This document shows, piece after piece, positions 32,597-41,505 of a DNA stretch of 64,000 nt. Origin of the DNA: Chloroflexi bacterium HGW-Chloroflexi-10 (GTDB lineage: Bacteria > Chloroflexota > Anaerolineae > Anaerolineales > Anaerolineaceae); NCBI GenBank assembly GCA_002840755.1, contig PHBZ01000002.1:186001-250000 (forward strand). Direction: 5' to 3'. A model generated the notes under the pieces. It had not been told where the DNA came from, ran no database searches, and saw nothing but the letters and a program-made list of their open reading frames with translations. The translations under genes and the position numbers were made by a program. The stretch's first letter is position 1, and each line of letters opens with the position of its first letter.

Positions 32597-34909
32597 ATGA
32601 ATATCCTCGGACTTGCCAGGCATGGTTTTAACAATTTTGAACAAATTTCCATGTTGGGCATTATATTGGTGGCTATAATAAGCCTGGTTTATGCTTACCT
32701 GTTGCGGAAGAATGTGCTTTCTAAAGACAAAGGCACAGAAAAAATGCAAGAGGTTTGGAATGCTATTCGGATTGGTGCAGACAGTTATCTACAAAGCCAA
32801 TTGCGAATTATTATCCCAGCTATTGGGTTATTAACGATAGCTTTGTTTCTGAGCGTATATGTTGTTCCACCCAGTCTTGAAGCACGTGAGGAATTTTCTG
32901 GCCAAAATGTGCAATTAATCATTTCAATAGGAAGATCAGTGGCATTTATTATTGGTGCTACTTTTTCTATTCTGGTTGGACAAATGGGTATGCGTATGGC
33001 AATCCAGGCATCTGTGAGAGCGGCTTCAGCAGCAAGACGCAGTTTAAATGAATCGCTTTCAATAGCTTATTACTCTGGTACTTATACTGGAATGTTAACC
33101 GATGGATTAGGTCTTCTAGGCGGCACAATCATCTTTATGATATTTGGAAAAGCCGCACCGGATGCTTTATTAGGCTTCGGCTTTGGTGGTACCCTAGTAG
33201 CTCTTTTTATGCGTGTTGGAGGTGGTATCTATACAAAAGCGGCAGATGTAGGTGCTGACCTGGTTGGTAAAGTTGAACAGGATATTCCTGAAGACGACCC
33301 GAGAAACGCTGCCGTAATTGCAGATCTGGTAGGAGATAACGTTGGTGACTGCGCAGGAATGGCCGCCGATATATTTGAAAGCTACGAAGTAACCATCGTC
33401 TCTGCGTTAATTTTGGGTATTGTGCTTGTCCAATTAACCGGTAATCTTACATGGATCGTGTATCCATTAATTGTTAGGGGTATTGGTGTAATCAGCTCAA
33501 TCATTGGAACATTTACTGTTCCGATTTGGGAAAATATTCCGATCAAATTTCTGCGAGCTCATGATGCTGAAGAAGCTATGTTTCGATCCTACGAAGTTTC
33601 CAGTGTAAATACAGTGATATGGGCCTTTGTTGTAGCAATTTGGTATGCAGGTGATTGGCGTTTAGGAATGTTAACTACAATTGGTGTGGCATTAGCCGTT
33701 GCATTCAACCCCCTAACTTCTTATTTTACAGCAACGCGTAAAGCACCAGTAAAGGAAATTGTAAAATCAGCCGATACCGGGAGTGCTACTTTAATATTAT
33801 CCGGTTTATCAGTTGGTATGGAATCTAGTGTTTGGGCATTAGTTGTGATTGCGATAAGTTTCATTTTTGCCTTAATGCTTTATGCCGGCGATCCGTCAAT
33901 TTATGTTATGTATGCAGTAGCAATGATAGGTATTGGGATGCTTAGCCACACTGGTAATAATGTGGCGATGGACTCCTTTGGTCCGATTTCTGATAACGCC
34001 AATGGTATTGGTGAAATGGCCTGGCATGGCATGGAAGATAAAGAAACTCTTGTAGCCCGGCAAATTATGGCGGATTTAGACGCAGTTGGAAATACCACCA
34101 AGGCTATAACGAAAGGTGTAGCCATTGCGTCTGCGGTTATTGCTGCGGTTAGTCTGTTTGCATCCTATATTATTGATGTATCCAGGGTACAAGAACAATT
34201 AGGCGTAGCAGTGATTGAATCTATTCGGATTTCTGAAACCCGGGTATTTGTTGGTTTGCTTTTGGGCGGGGCTTTGCCATGGTTGTTCAGTTCCTTGAAT
34301 ATCCGTGCTGTCAGTCGCGCAGCGAGCCAGGTGGTGGATGAAGTTCGCCGTCAATTCCGCATTCCCGGTGTCATCGAGGGAACTGTTAAGCCGGATTATG
34401 CTCAGGTGGTTGGAATTTCAACTCGCTCTGCACAAAAAGAACTGGTTCCGATTGCGTTGTTAGCTGTCGTTATACCACTTATTGTTGGTATGGTATTGCA
34501 AGTCGAAGCTTTAGGCGGATTCCTTGCGGGGGTTATCTTAAGCGGTCAGTTGTTGGCAGTATTTATGTCTAATACAGGCGGCGCTTGGGACAATGCTAAA
34601 AAATCAATTGAAGATGAGCCGCGTAACCTCGGTGCTAATACAGGCAAGGGGTCTGAACGCCATAAAGCTGGAGTTGTTGGAGATACTGTTGGTGACCCGC
34701 TTAAAGATACCGCTGGTCCTGCGCTAAATCCAATGATTAAGGTGGTTAACTTGGTATCACTCTTGGCAGCTCCCGTCATTGTAAAGTACCAAGATTTGGG
34801 AGTTGGTGGCTGGATAGTAGTTGTGTTGTTGGTCGCAGTTGTCGTTTGGGCGTTTTTACAAAGCAAAAAACCCATACAACCATTGATTATTAGTTCAAAG
34901 AATGACTAA
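32597..34909 (+). CDS. hppA: Membrane-bound proton-translocating pyrophosphatase (K+-independent type)
   Basis: Couples pyrophosphate hydrolysis to ion pumping across the cytoplasmic membrane. 770 residues and about 15-16 membrane segments. The active-site loop reads YTKAADVGADLVGKVE, followed by DNVGDCAGMAADIFE; the C-terminal loops have NTGGAWDNAKKSIE and VGDTVGDPLKDTAGP, with all catalytic Asp/Lys residues present. The segment VGNTTKAITKG has Lys where K+-dependent enzymes have Ala, which marks the K+-independent, H+-pumping class by family rule. It has a strong ribosome site (GGAGG) and promoter, and ends at a bidirectional terminator. Confidence 0.97.
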   Translation: MNILGLARHGFNNFEQISMLGIILVAIISLVYAYLLRKNVLSKDKGTEKMQEVWNAIRIGADSYLQSQLRIIIPAIGLLTIALFLSVYVVPPSLEAREEFSGQNVQLIISIGRSVAFIIGATFSILVGQMGMRMAIQASVRAASAARRSLNESLSIAYYSGTYTGMLTDGLGLLGGTIIFMIFGKAAPDALLGFGFGGTLVALFMRVGGGIYTKAADVGADLVGKVEQDIPEDDPRNAAVIADLVGDNVGDCAGMAADIFESYEVTIVSALILGIVLVQLTGNLTWIVYPLIVRGIGVISSIIGTFTVPIWENIPIKFLRAHDAEEAMFRSYEVSSVNTVIWAFVVAIWYAGDWRLGMLTTIGVALAVAFNPLTSYFTATRKAPVKEIVKSADTGSATLILSGLSVGMESSVWALVVIAISFIFALMLYAGDPSIYVMYAVAMIGIGMLSHTGNNVAMDSFGPISDNANGIGEMAWHGMEDKETLVARQIMADLDAVGNTTKAITKGVAIASAVIAAVSLFASYIIDVSRVQEQLGVAVIESIRISETRVFVGLLLGGALPWLFSSLNIRAVSRAASQVVDEVRRQFRIPGVIEGTVKPDYAQVVGISTRSAQKELVPIALLAVVIPLIVGMVLQVEALGGFLAGVILSGQLLAVFMSNTGGAWDNAKKSIEDEPRNLGANTGKGSERHKAGVVGDTVGDPLKDTAGPALNPMIKVVNLVSLLAAPVIVKYQDLGVGGWIVVVLLVAVVVWAFLQSKKPIQPLIISSKND

Positions 34910-34926
34910 TTAGAACAAATTTGAAA

Positions 34927-34965
34927 AATAGAAAAGCCAGGGAAAACAAACCTGGCTTTTCTATT
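34927..34965. terminator. Bidirectional terminator between hppA and the pseudouridine synthase gene
   Basis: A perfect 15-bp stem (34927-34941 with 34951-34965), AAGCCAGG core, 9-base loop and T-rich tails on both strands. The right arm overlaps the last codon and the stop of the minus-strand gene. Confidence 0.88.
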
Positions 34966-35668
34966 GTAGTAAAAATTCATCCGGTAAGGGGGAAGAAAAA
35001 ATCATTTCCTTATTTAATACAGGGTGCTGAAAAATAATCTTTACAGCGTGTAAAAATAAGCGGGAGGCATTTTGGTTTAATGTTTTTGCAGTAATATCGT
35101 CAGGAATTTGATACAAAATATCTCCATAAATCGGAAAACCCAGAAATGCTAAATGAGCTCGAATTTGATGCGTGTATCCAGTATGGGGAGCTGCATATAT
35201 TAGAGAGAAATTAGTGATAGAATTGGAATCCATAACTTTAAAATTTGTTTGCGAGATTTTTCCTTTTTCTCCAATAATTGTTCGATGTCTTCTATCTCCA
35301 TTAATTTTAAGATTTATGATGAGTTGATATGTGCTCCAGGAGGGGATATTATGAGTTCGGGCGACATAGGTTTTTTGAATAGTACGATTTTCAAATTGGG
35401 TGTTCAGTTTTTTGTGAGCTTCTTTATTCCTGGCAACAATCAGAACACCGCTGGTTTCTTTATCCAATCGGTGAACAATCCAAATTTTACCAAAATTAAT
35501 TTCAAGAATCGATTTTAAATTTGGTATAGAAGGTAAATATCCATCCTGAATAGTTCTCAAACCTGATGGTTTATTTACTATCAAGATATCTTGATCAATA
35601 TATATTATTTTTTCGTTCAATTTGTAATCCACTTGGCTGGTATTATTTTGATTATAAGAATTTTTCAT
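34961..35668 (-). CDS. RluA-family pseudouridine synthase
   Basis: Isomerises uridine to pseudouridine in rRNA or tRNA. 235 residues without an N-terminal S4 domain. The catalytic motif is IVHRLDKETSGVLIVAR with the nucleophilic Asp, preceded by ILIVNKPSGL and followed by GYTHQIRAHLAFLGFPIYGD, the conserved RluA motif III. The target site cannot be predicted. It begins 10 bases after the prs stop on the same strand, so the pair is likely co-transcribed. There is no clear ribosome site. Confidence 0.92.
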   Translation of the reverse strand: MKNSYNQNNTSQVDYKLNEKIIYIDQDILIVNKPSGLRTIQDGYLPSIPNLKSILEINFGKIWIVHRLDKETSGVLIVARNKEAHKKLNTQFENRTIQKTYVARTHNIPSWSTYQLIINLKINGDRRHRTIIGEKGKISQTNFKVMDSNSITNFSLIYAAPHTGYTHQIRAHLAFLGFPIYGDILYQIPDDITAKTLNQNASRLFLHAVKIIFQHPVLNKEMIFSSPLPDEFLLQ

Positions 35669-35678
35669 TAATAAAATA

Positions 35679-36632
35679 TCAGGATAAGACTAATTGATTG
35701 GAAATACTTTCACCTTTATAAATTCGTCTGATTATTTCTGCTAATAGTGGTGCTATAGAAATTTGTTCTATTTTCTTACAAGTTAAAGCACTATTTATTA
35801 AAGGCAAGGTGTTGGTAACAATAACTTTTTCTATTTTAGGATTGTTGTTAATTTTCTCAATAGCTGAAGGAAGCAAAATAGGATGGGTAATTGATAGCCA
35901 TGCGTTTTCTTTTGCACCGTTTTCATAAAGAACATTTAATTGTTTTAGAACACTACCGCCAGCAATCATATCGTCTATTAGAATTGGACGCATTCCTTCA
36001 ATATCTCCAACGAGGTTGGTTACTCGAGTTTCAGAAAAGTTTTCTCGCCGTTTATGCATTACAACTAGAGGGAGATTCAATCGTTCTGCATATTTGCCTG
36101 CCAATGAAGCTCTACCAACATCTGGGCTTACTATTGCAGCATTAGTAAGGTCTTGTTTTTTTAGATGTTCACACAATACTGGTATTGCGCTGATGGGATC
36201 AACGGGGATATTAAAAAATCCCTGGATTGCCGGATTATGAATATCTATAAAGATAACTCTAGACGCACCCTGACGTTCTATTAAGTCAGCAATCACCCGT
36301 GCGCTGATAGCTTCTCTACCTTTAGACATTCTTTCTTGTCTCGCGTAGGGAAAGTACGGGATAATTACATTAATTTTATTGGCAGACGCGCGGCGAAACG
36401 CGTCTAAGTATAGTAATAATTCCATTATGGAATCGTTAATAGGCCTTACCATGGATTGGATAAAATATATATCATGTTCTCTGACTACTTCATTCAACAT
36501 TACATGTATTTCCGAATCGGGTAGGAAGGTTGTAATTGCATTACCGATAGGAATATCCAAGAATTGTCCAATCTCATTTGCTAATTCTGGAAAACAAGAG
36601 CCAGAGAAAATATGCATTGGGTGTCTTGACAT
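35679..36632 (-). CDS. prs: Ribose-phosphate pyrophosphokinase (PRPP synthetase)
   Basis: Makes PRPP from ribose 5-phosphate and ATP for nucleotide, His and Trp synthesis. 317 residues. [12 protein letters not shown] is the ATP/ribose loop region, [15 protein letters not shown] carries the metal-binding residues, and [12 protein letters not shown] is the PRPP loop (family VDDMIDTGGT, here with a shortened Thr-less version). ATG 36632 is chosen because a TTG start seven codons earlier has no ribosome site. It is divergent from zwf; together they link pentose phosphate output to PRPP. Confidence 0.94.
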   Translation of the reverse strand: MSRHPMHIFSGSCFPELANEIGQFLDIPIGNAITTFLPDSEIHVMLNEVVREHDIYFIQSMVRPINDSIMELLLYLDAFRRASANKINVIIPYFPYARQERMSKGREAISARVIADLIERQGASRVIFIDIHNPAIQGFFNIPVDPISAIPVLCEHLKKQDLTNAAIVSPDVGRASLAGKYAERLNLPLVVMHKRRENFSETRVTNLVGDIEGMRPILIDDMIAGGSVLKQLNVLYENGAKENAWLSITHPILLPSAIEKINNNPKIEKVIVTNTLPLINSALTCKKIEQISIAPLLAEIIRRIYKGESISNQLVLS

Positions 36633-36803
36633 AATAAAATTCTTTCTATCCAAAAAGTATCTTTTATCAATTATAGTAGATTCTGTGTCGTATATAATTG
36701 TTTTTTGAAAAATATAAAACTAATCAAATATCTCATATACTTTCTTGTAAATTTTTTTGCACAACTTACAATAGGAAAATACATTTATTCTGACAGGTGA
36801 TTT

Positions 36804-38306
36804 ATGACGGACAATAAAGCCCCAATAGAGCAATTAAAAAATAGCGCAATCGTTATATATGGTGTTACTGGCGACCTGACTAAAAGAAAGCTAATACCTG
36901 CAATTTATGAATTAGCTCTTTTAGGACGAATACCTGAAGATATTCATATTATAGGCTTTGCACGAAGGGATTGGACTGCTGAGATTCTTTTTGATAATTT
37001 TTATGAAGCAGTGAAATCATCTCTGCCAGAAATTATTGATGATGAGAAAATCAAGCTAATTTTTCAAAATATTCATTATATTCAATCTGATTTCAATGAT
37101 AATAGTGGTTATAAGTCACTTGTAAAATATCTGACACAAAAAAAAATAAAAAACGTTATTTATTATCTGGCTACACCACCCGAAGCGTATGAGGAGATTA
37201 TTGAAAATATAGGTAAACACAAGTTAAACCATCTGGTTTCTGGATGGACAAGAGCTGTGATCGAAAAGCCTTATGGAAGAAATTTGGAGACAGCAAAGGA
37301 ACTTGATGTATTGGTTCATTCTGTATTTGAGGAGAATCAAGTATACCGGATAGATCATTTTTTGGGAAAAGAGACTGTACAAAATATTTTAGTTTTACGA
37401 TTTGCAAATGGTATTTTTGAACCATTATGGAACCGGCAATATGTTGATCATGTTCAGATAACAGTTGCTGAAACGGTAGGTGTTGAAACCAGGGCTGGTT
37501 ATTATGAAACATCTGGTGTTGTTCGGGATATGTTTCAAAACCATCTAATGCAGTTATTGGCATTGACTGCAATGGAATCTCCTGTTGGCTTTACTGCTGA
37601 TTGTGTGCGAGATGAAAAGGTAAAGGTATTTAATGCATTAAGGCCATATACCAAAGATGAAGTTTTGTTGCATACTTTCCGCGCCCAATATGCTTCAGGC
37701 TCTATAGGTGAGAACAGGGTAAAAGGTTATAAGGATGAAGTTGGTGTATCTCCTTCTTCGGTTACAGAGACATTCCTTGCAACCCGGATATTTGTAGACA
37801 ATTGGCGATGGTCCGGGGTGCCTTTTTACCTCCGCTCAGGAAAGCGCTTACCTATTCGGATGACAGAAATCGCCATTCAATTTAAGCAAGTTCCATTATC
37901 TTTGTTTAACTGGCAAAATTTTGCTGGCGACGCGCCAAATGTTTTAGTTTTACGTTTACAACCAGATGAAGGAATTACATTAACTTTTGGTGCAAAATTG
38001 CCTGGGCCGATTAATCAAATTGCATCAGTGAAAATGGATTTTGATTATGGCGATACTTTTAAAACACGAACACCTGAAGCTTATGTGCGATTGATCCAGG
38101 ATGCTTTATACGGGGATGCAACCTTGTTTACAAGGGCGGATGAGGTCATTGCTCAATGGTCATTTACCAACCGTATAATTGAAGGTTGGGCTGAAAGTGC
38201 AATCAAATATTTGCCTGTTTATGAAGCCGGGACATGGGGGCCACCAGGCGCTGATTTTTTCATTCAGAAAAATAATCATAAATGGCGGAATGTCGAGTCT
38301 GGTTAA
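36804..38306 (+). CDS. zwf: Glucose-6-phosphate 1-dehydrogenase
   Basis: First step of the oxidative pentose phosphate pathway, making NADPH. 500 residues. The N-terminal dinucleotide fold has [20 protein letters not shown] (GxxGDLxxRKL). The active site [14 protein letters not shown] carries the substrate Lys/His, and [18 protein letters not shown] and PTGADFFIQ-like [10 protein letters not shown] close the protein. AGGTGA precedes ATG 36804. The usual partners gnd, opcA and pgl are not next to it. Its stop overlaps the convergent zinc-ribbon gene by 4 bases. Confidence 0.96.
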   Translation: MTDNKAPIEQLKNSAIVIYGVTGDLTKRKLIPAIYELALLGRIPEDIHIIGFARRDWTAEILFDNFYEAVKSSLPEIIDDEKIKLIFQNIHYIQSDFNDNSGYKSLVKYLTQKKIKNVIYYLATPPEAYEEIIENIGKHKLNHLVSGWTRAVIEKPYGRNLETAKELDVLVHSVFEENQVYRIDHFLGKETVQNILVLRFANGIFEPLWNRQYVDHVQITVAETVGVETRAGYYETSGVVRDMFQNHLMQLLALTAMESPVGFTADCVRDEKVKVFNALRPYTKDEVLLHTFRAQYASGSIGENRVKGYKDEVGVSPSSVTETFLATRIFVDNWRWSGVPFYLRSGKRLPIRMTEIAIQFKQVPLSLFNWQNFAGDAPNVLVLRLQPDEGITLTFGAKLPGPINQIASVKMDFDYGDTFKTRTPEAYVRLIQDALYGDATLFTRADEVIAQWSFTNRIIEGWAESAIKYLPVYEAGTWGPPGADFFIQKNNHKWRNVESG

Positions 38307-38890
38307 TAATTGCCTTTTCCGCAATTAGGACAATATTTTTCATCACGATTTACAACATAACCACAGAACCTACATGTTTTTGGTTGGATTGCTCCTAATG
38401 GTGCACCACAGGCTATACAACTTGATTCTCCTCCCGGGTTGGGAGTATCACAATAATTACAGACATATCGTTTAAGCCTCTCAGATAATTCAAAACCTGC
38501 ACCAAGATGTTGTGCTGTTTTCTCTACCACGCCCCATATTTCTTCATTTAGAGACAAACTCTCAATATCCTGAGCCAGGTCATCGATACGGTTTAATAGA
38601 CTGAGAGGATTTCGCAGCGCTGCAATGGCAGTAAAGCCAAGGCTTGCGGCGATACCTAACCAGGCTTGTTTACCGATTTGGACCATGACTCCGTCTTCAA
38701 CTTTTTGCAGCGAAACACCGATTGCAGTTTGCCCACCTGAAGAAATCTGTGATCTGGTTGCAATTTGGACAACAATTTTTTCACCATCACCAACTTGCTG
38801 AACTTGCATGTTCCCTCTATGGAAATGGGCAACAAGTTCTCTGGTAAAATCTTTGGGAGTAATTTTTCCGTGGTATGTTCTTTGTTCCAT
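38303..38890 (-). CDS. Double zinc-ribbon protein, unknown function
   Basis: 195 residues. About 1-75 is a soluble beta-rich domain ([21 protein letters not shown], then VVVQIATR), the centre has one hydrophobic stretch ([16 protein letters not shown], about 86-101) and a helix, and the C-terminus carries two zinc ribbons: CNYC...CIAC (about 143-164) and CRFC...CPNC (about 173-192). No enzymatic motif is seen. A TATAAT lies 8 bases before its ATG, suggesting a leaderless mRNA. It could be a membrane-associated regulator, but this is not shown. Confidence 0.75.
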   Translation of the reverse strand: MEQRTYHGKITPKDFTRELVAHFHRGNMQVQQVGDGEKIVVQIATRSQISSGGQTAIGVSLQKVEDGVMVQIGKQAWLGIAASLGFTAIAALRNPLSLLNRIDDLAQDIESLSLNEEIWGVVEKTAQHLGAGFELSERLKRYVCNYCDTPNPGGESSCIACGAPLGAIQPKTCRFCGYVVNRDEKYCPNCGKGNY

Positions 38891-38904
38891 AGCTATATAT
38901 TATA
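38891..38904 (-). promoter_or_regulatory. -10 box 8 bases before the zinc-ribbon protein ATG
   Basis: On the minus strand TATAAT (38904-38899) is followed by 8 bases and ATG 38890. No Shine-Dalgarno sequence is present. The same AT-rich element also contains TATAAT on the plus strand (38901-38906), which could serve the divergent SH3 gene. Confidence 0.5.
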
Positions 38905-38944
38905 ATCATGGTTACAAATTTTATGGGAATAACTTGGTGAACAA

Positions 38945-39565
38945 ATGCAAAAGAAGCAAATTTTTATCATTGCAATATTTATTATCGTTATATTATTGAT
39001 TGTTCCTTCACTTAACCTTGTTTTTGCAAATTCCGAATTTCAGGAAACGGTTTTGCCACCAACTGTTACTGGAACATCAACAGGACCGATGGCTGTTGTA
39101 ATTCCAGAGCAAAATGAAGAATCCATAAACGTTCGATCCGGACCTAATTCACTTTATCAAAAAGTGGGTGTTTTGTTAGTGGGTCAGACTGTGCAGGCGA
39201 TAGGCAAATCTCCTGGCGGTGATTGGATTCAGATTAATTATCCCGGTGTTCAAGGTGGTAAAGCCTGGGTTTTTTCTACATATGTTGATATTTCTGGTGG
39301 TGAATTACCTATAGTTGAACCACCACCAAGCCCTACACCTCAATATACATCAACTATTGATCCGACTCTTGCAGCTCAATTTATGGTGACAGTGCAACCT
39401 ACTCGTCTGCCTACTTTTACTGAACCAGCACCGCTGATTATACCCACCTATGTAGAAAGACTACCAAATCAATTACCGGGTGGTATACCAGTTGGTTTGA
39501 TCATTGTTGTGTTAGGAGTTACCGGAATTTTATTGGGAGCATTTTCATTCTTCCAATCTCGTTGA
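38945..39565 (+). CDS. Secreted/anchored bacterial SH3-domain protein
   Basis: 206 residues. An N-terminal hydrophobic signal (about 5-27), then a bacterial SH3 domain (SINVRSGPNSLYQKVGVLL; GDWIQINYPGVQGGKAWVF), a Pro/Thr-rich linker (about 120-170) and a C-terminal membrane helix (PVGLIIVVLGVTGILLGAF). So it is anchored at one or both ends with the SH3 domain outside the cell, where such domains bind cell wall or protein ligands. The 3' end overlaps the convergent esterase by 21 bases. Confidence 0.85.
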   Translation: MQKKQIFIIAIFIIVILLIVPSLNLVFANSEFQETVLPPTVTGTSTGPMAVVIPEQNEESINVRSGPNSLYQKVGVLLVGQTVQAIGKSPGGDWIQINYPGVQGGKAWVFSTYVDISGGELPIVEPPPSPTPQYTSTIDPTLAAQFMVTVQPTRLPTFTEPAPLIIPTYVERLPNQLPGGIPVGLIIVVLGVTGILLGAFSFFQSR

Positions 39566-40213
39566 GTTACGGAAAAAGAGTTTTAAGTTTAGTAAACACT
39601 GTGTACCAACTTTATGCCCTATATCTTCCTGGCAGAAAATTACCGAAGCACCCAGTGAGGTAAGGTATTTCTGAGTTGAGTGTGCCTGTTGAAAGTTTAC
39701 AATTTCGTCACGGTTTCCGTGGGCAATAAAATATCGGTTTTTGGATAGGTGAGAGGATTGAAATACGGGCAAGCCTTCAGGTAAAAAGGTAGATAGCAAC
39801 GCAATATTTTTGTATATTTGTGGATAAATCAATGATAGTATCACAGCCATCACACCACCTTGACTGAATCCAATCAAATTGATATTTTCGAATTGCTGAT
39901 CAAGGTTTTGTGCCACTATTCTTAAAGAATTGTGCAATTCCATGCATATTTGTTTAAAGCGAGAAAAAGATTGATTGGGATCGCTATTGATATCAACCCA
40001 CCCATATTGTTCTTTTGCAATACTGATATTTCCGCGTGGTGCAATTGATAAACCAGGACCAGTAGCTGCTGAGTGAAATACACTCATTGAAACCTCATTA
40101 CCTGTCCATCCATGGATCAATATACTGACATGATTGGATGCATTATTGTTTTTTGGAGGATATATACGGCATATAAAAGGATTTTGATAGACATTCCAAG
40201 GGACAGTTTCCAT
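39545..40213 (-). CDS. Alpha/beta hydrolase, phospholipase/carboxylesterase (YpfH-like)
   Basis: 222 residues with the alpha/beta hydrolase fold. LIHGWTGNEVSM is the oxyanion-hole loop, NLIGFSQGGVMAVIL carries the nucleophilic Ser, AHGNRDEIVNF the Asp, and EDIGHKV the His, so the triad is complete. Substrates are probably small esters. ATG 40213 has GGAG 8 bases upstream. No signal peptide is seen, so it is cytosolic. Confidence 0.9.
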   Translation of the reverse strand: METVPWNVYQNPFICRIYPPKNNNASNHVSILIHGWTGNEVSMSVFHSAATGPGLSIAPRGNISIAKEQYGWVDINSDPNQSFSRFKQICMELHNSLRIVAQNLDQQFENINLIGFSQGGVMAVILSLIYPQIYKNIALLSTFLPEGLPVFQSSHLSKNRYFIAHGNRDEIVNFQQAHSTQKYLTSLGASVIFCQEDIGHKVGTQCLLNLKLFFRNSTRLEE

Positions 40214-40307
40214 TTGTTCTCCAAATCATGTTAGTTTTATTCATTACCTATGATAATATGCACTTTACATTAAGCAATAATATTTATATTTTTAAGTGTC
40301 GAGGTTA

Positions 40308-40323
40308 TGTTAAAATTTATTCT
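40308..40323 (+). promoter_or_regulatory. Extended -10 promoter 7 bases before the smpB ATG
   Basis: TGT followed by TAAAAT (40311-40316) forms an extended -10; ATG 40324 follows after 7 bases with no ribosome site. This is a leaderless candidate. Confidence 0.5.
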
Positions 40324-40779
40324 ATGGAAAATATAAAGGTTATCTCAAAAAATCGCAAAGCGACTTTCGAATATTTTTTGCTCGAATCGTTTGAGGCTGG
40401 CCTTTCACTTCAAGGCAGTGAGATTAAATCGATACGAGCCGGCCAAGTCAGTATTACAGAGGCTTTTATTCAGATTGAAAATATGGAAGCATGGTTAATG
40501 AATGCACATATAGCACCTTACGAATCGGCTAGCTATTTTAACCATGACCCAAAACGAAAACGGCGTTTGTTGCTTCATAAAAAGGAAGTGAGTAAAATGT
40601 GGAACGAAGTACGACAAAAAGGTGTAACCATCGTTCCAGTGAAATTATATATAAAAAACGGGTTGGCAAAAATTGAAATAGCTATCGCAAAAGGCAAAAA
40701 ACTATATGATAAACGCGATTCCATTGCGAAGAGGGATCAAGATCGCGAAACATCTCGGAATGCAAAAAAGTATGAATAA
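40324..40779 (+). CDS. smpB: SsrA-binding protein SmpB
   Basis: Binds tmRNA and delivers it to stalled ribosomes. 151 residues, normal length. Recognisable parts are ISKNRKATFEYFLLESFEAG, LQGSEIKSIRAGQVSITEAF, MNAHIAPYE and HDPKRKRRLLLHKKE; the basic C-terminal tail (RDSIAKRDQDRETSRNAKK) that reads the decoding centre is intact. The longer frame to 40228 is rejected because the family starts at MENIKVISKNRKA. The ssrA RNA gene, often nearby, is not seen in this window. The phytol-kinase-like gene follows after 12 bases. Confidence 0.96.
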   Translation: MENIKVISKNRKATFEYFLLESFEAGLSLQGSEIKSIRAGQVSITEAFIQIENMEAWLMNAHIAPYESASYFNHDPKRKRRLLLHKKEVSKMWNEVRQKGVTIVPVKLYIKNGLAKIEIAIAKGKKLYDKRDSIAKRDQDRETSRNAKKYE

Positions 40780-40791
40780 AAAGGCGGTTTA

Positions 40792-41493
40792 ATGCCAATT
40801 TGGGTAGCTTTCTTAATTACATTTGGAACGGCTGTTATCTGGTTGCGGTTAATAGATTTCTTTGTCGTAAAGAGTTGGTTAACAAACCAATTAAGCAGAA
40901 AAATTATCCATGTCGGTACTGGCCCTATTTTTGTTCTGTGCTGGTTATTATTCCCAGATTTACCGCTTTCAAGGTATGTTGCAGCCATAATACCATTATT
41001 AATTTCTGTGCAATTTTTCCTGGTTGGAATAGGCGGAATTAAAGATACTGCGGCTGTCGAGGCTATGTCCAGAAGTGGTGATCCTAAGGAGATTTTAAAA
41101 GGTCCTTTTATTTATGGAATTGTTTTTGTTATTCTAACTATTGTTTTTTGGAAAAATTATCCGGCCGGCTTGATATCACTAATGATCCTTTGTGGGGGAG
41201 ATGGATTGGCAGACATTGTTGGGCGTCGTGTTCCATCCATGCCATTGCCATGGTCTCGGGGAAAAACTATTGCAGGAACACTTGCTATGTTTTTTGGTAG
41301 TGTACTGTTTTCCTCAACAATTTTTTGGTTTTTTGTTCAATATGGCGAATTGCAGTTAAGCGTTGATGGTTGGTTTGTTCGATTATGCATAATAAGCTTG
41401 GGGGCTACTTTGGTGGAATCAATACCATTGCGCGATTTTGATAATTTAACAGTACCTTCTGTAAGCATTATATTAAGCCTGATTTTATTCTAA
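40792..41493 (+). CDS. Phytol/dolichol kinase-like CTP-dependent membrane lipid kinase
   Basis: 233 residues with about six membrane segments. Motifs shared with phytol kinase (VTE5), dolichol kinase and CDP-diglyceride synthase are RKIIHVGTGPIF (N-terminal RK-x-xH-x-G), GGDGLADIVGRR, GKTIAGTLAMFFG (K-T-x-x-GT) and VESIPLRDFDNLTVP at the end. It likely phosphorylates a polyprenol or phytol with CTP; the acceptor is unknown. It sits between smpB and hutH with gaps of 12 bases each, so the three may be one transcript. Confidence 0.85.
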   Translation: MPIWVAFLITFGTAVIWLRLIDFFVVKSWLTNQLSRKIIHVGTGPIFVLCWLLFPDLPLSRYVAAIIPLLISVQFFLVGIGGIKDTAAVEAMSRSGDPKEILKGPFIYGIVFVILTIVFWKNYPAGLISLMILCGGDGLADIVGRRVPSMPLPWSRGKTIAGTLAMFFGSVLFSSTIFWFFVQYGELQLSVDGWFVRLCIISLGATLVESIPLRDFDNLTVPSVSIILSLILF

Positions 41494-41505
41494 TGAGGAA
41501 TGTCA

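Noticed and set aside
40228-40323. Upstream extension of the smpB reading frame
   Set aside because: The family begins at MENIKVISKN; the extension (MLVLFITYDN...) has no ribosome site and covers the promoter-like -10 box.
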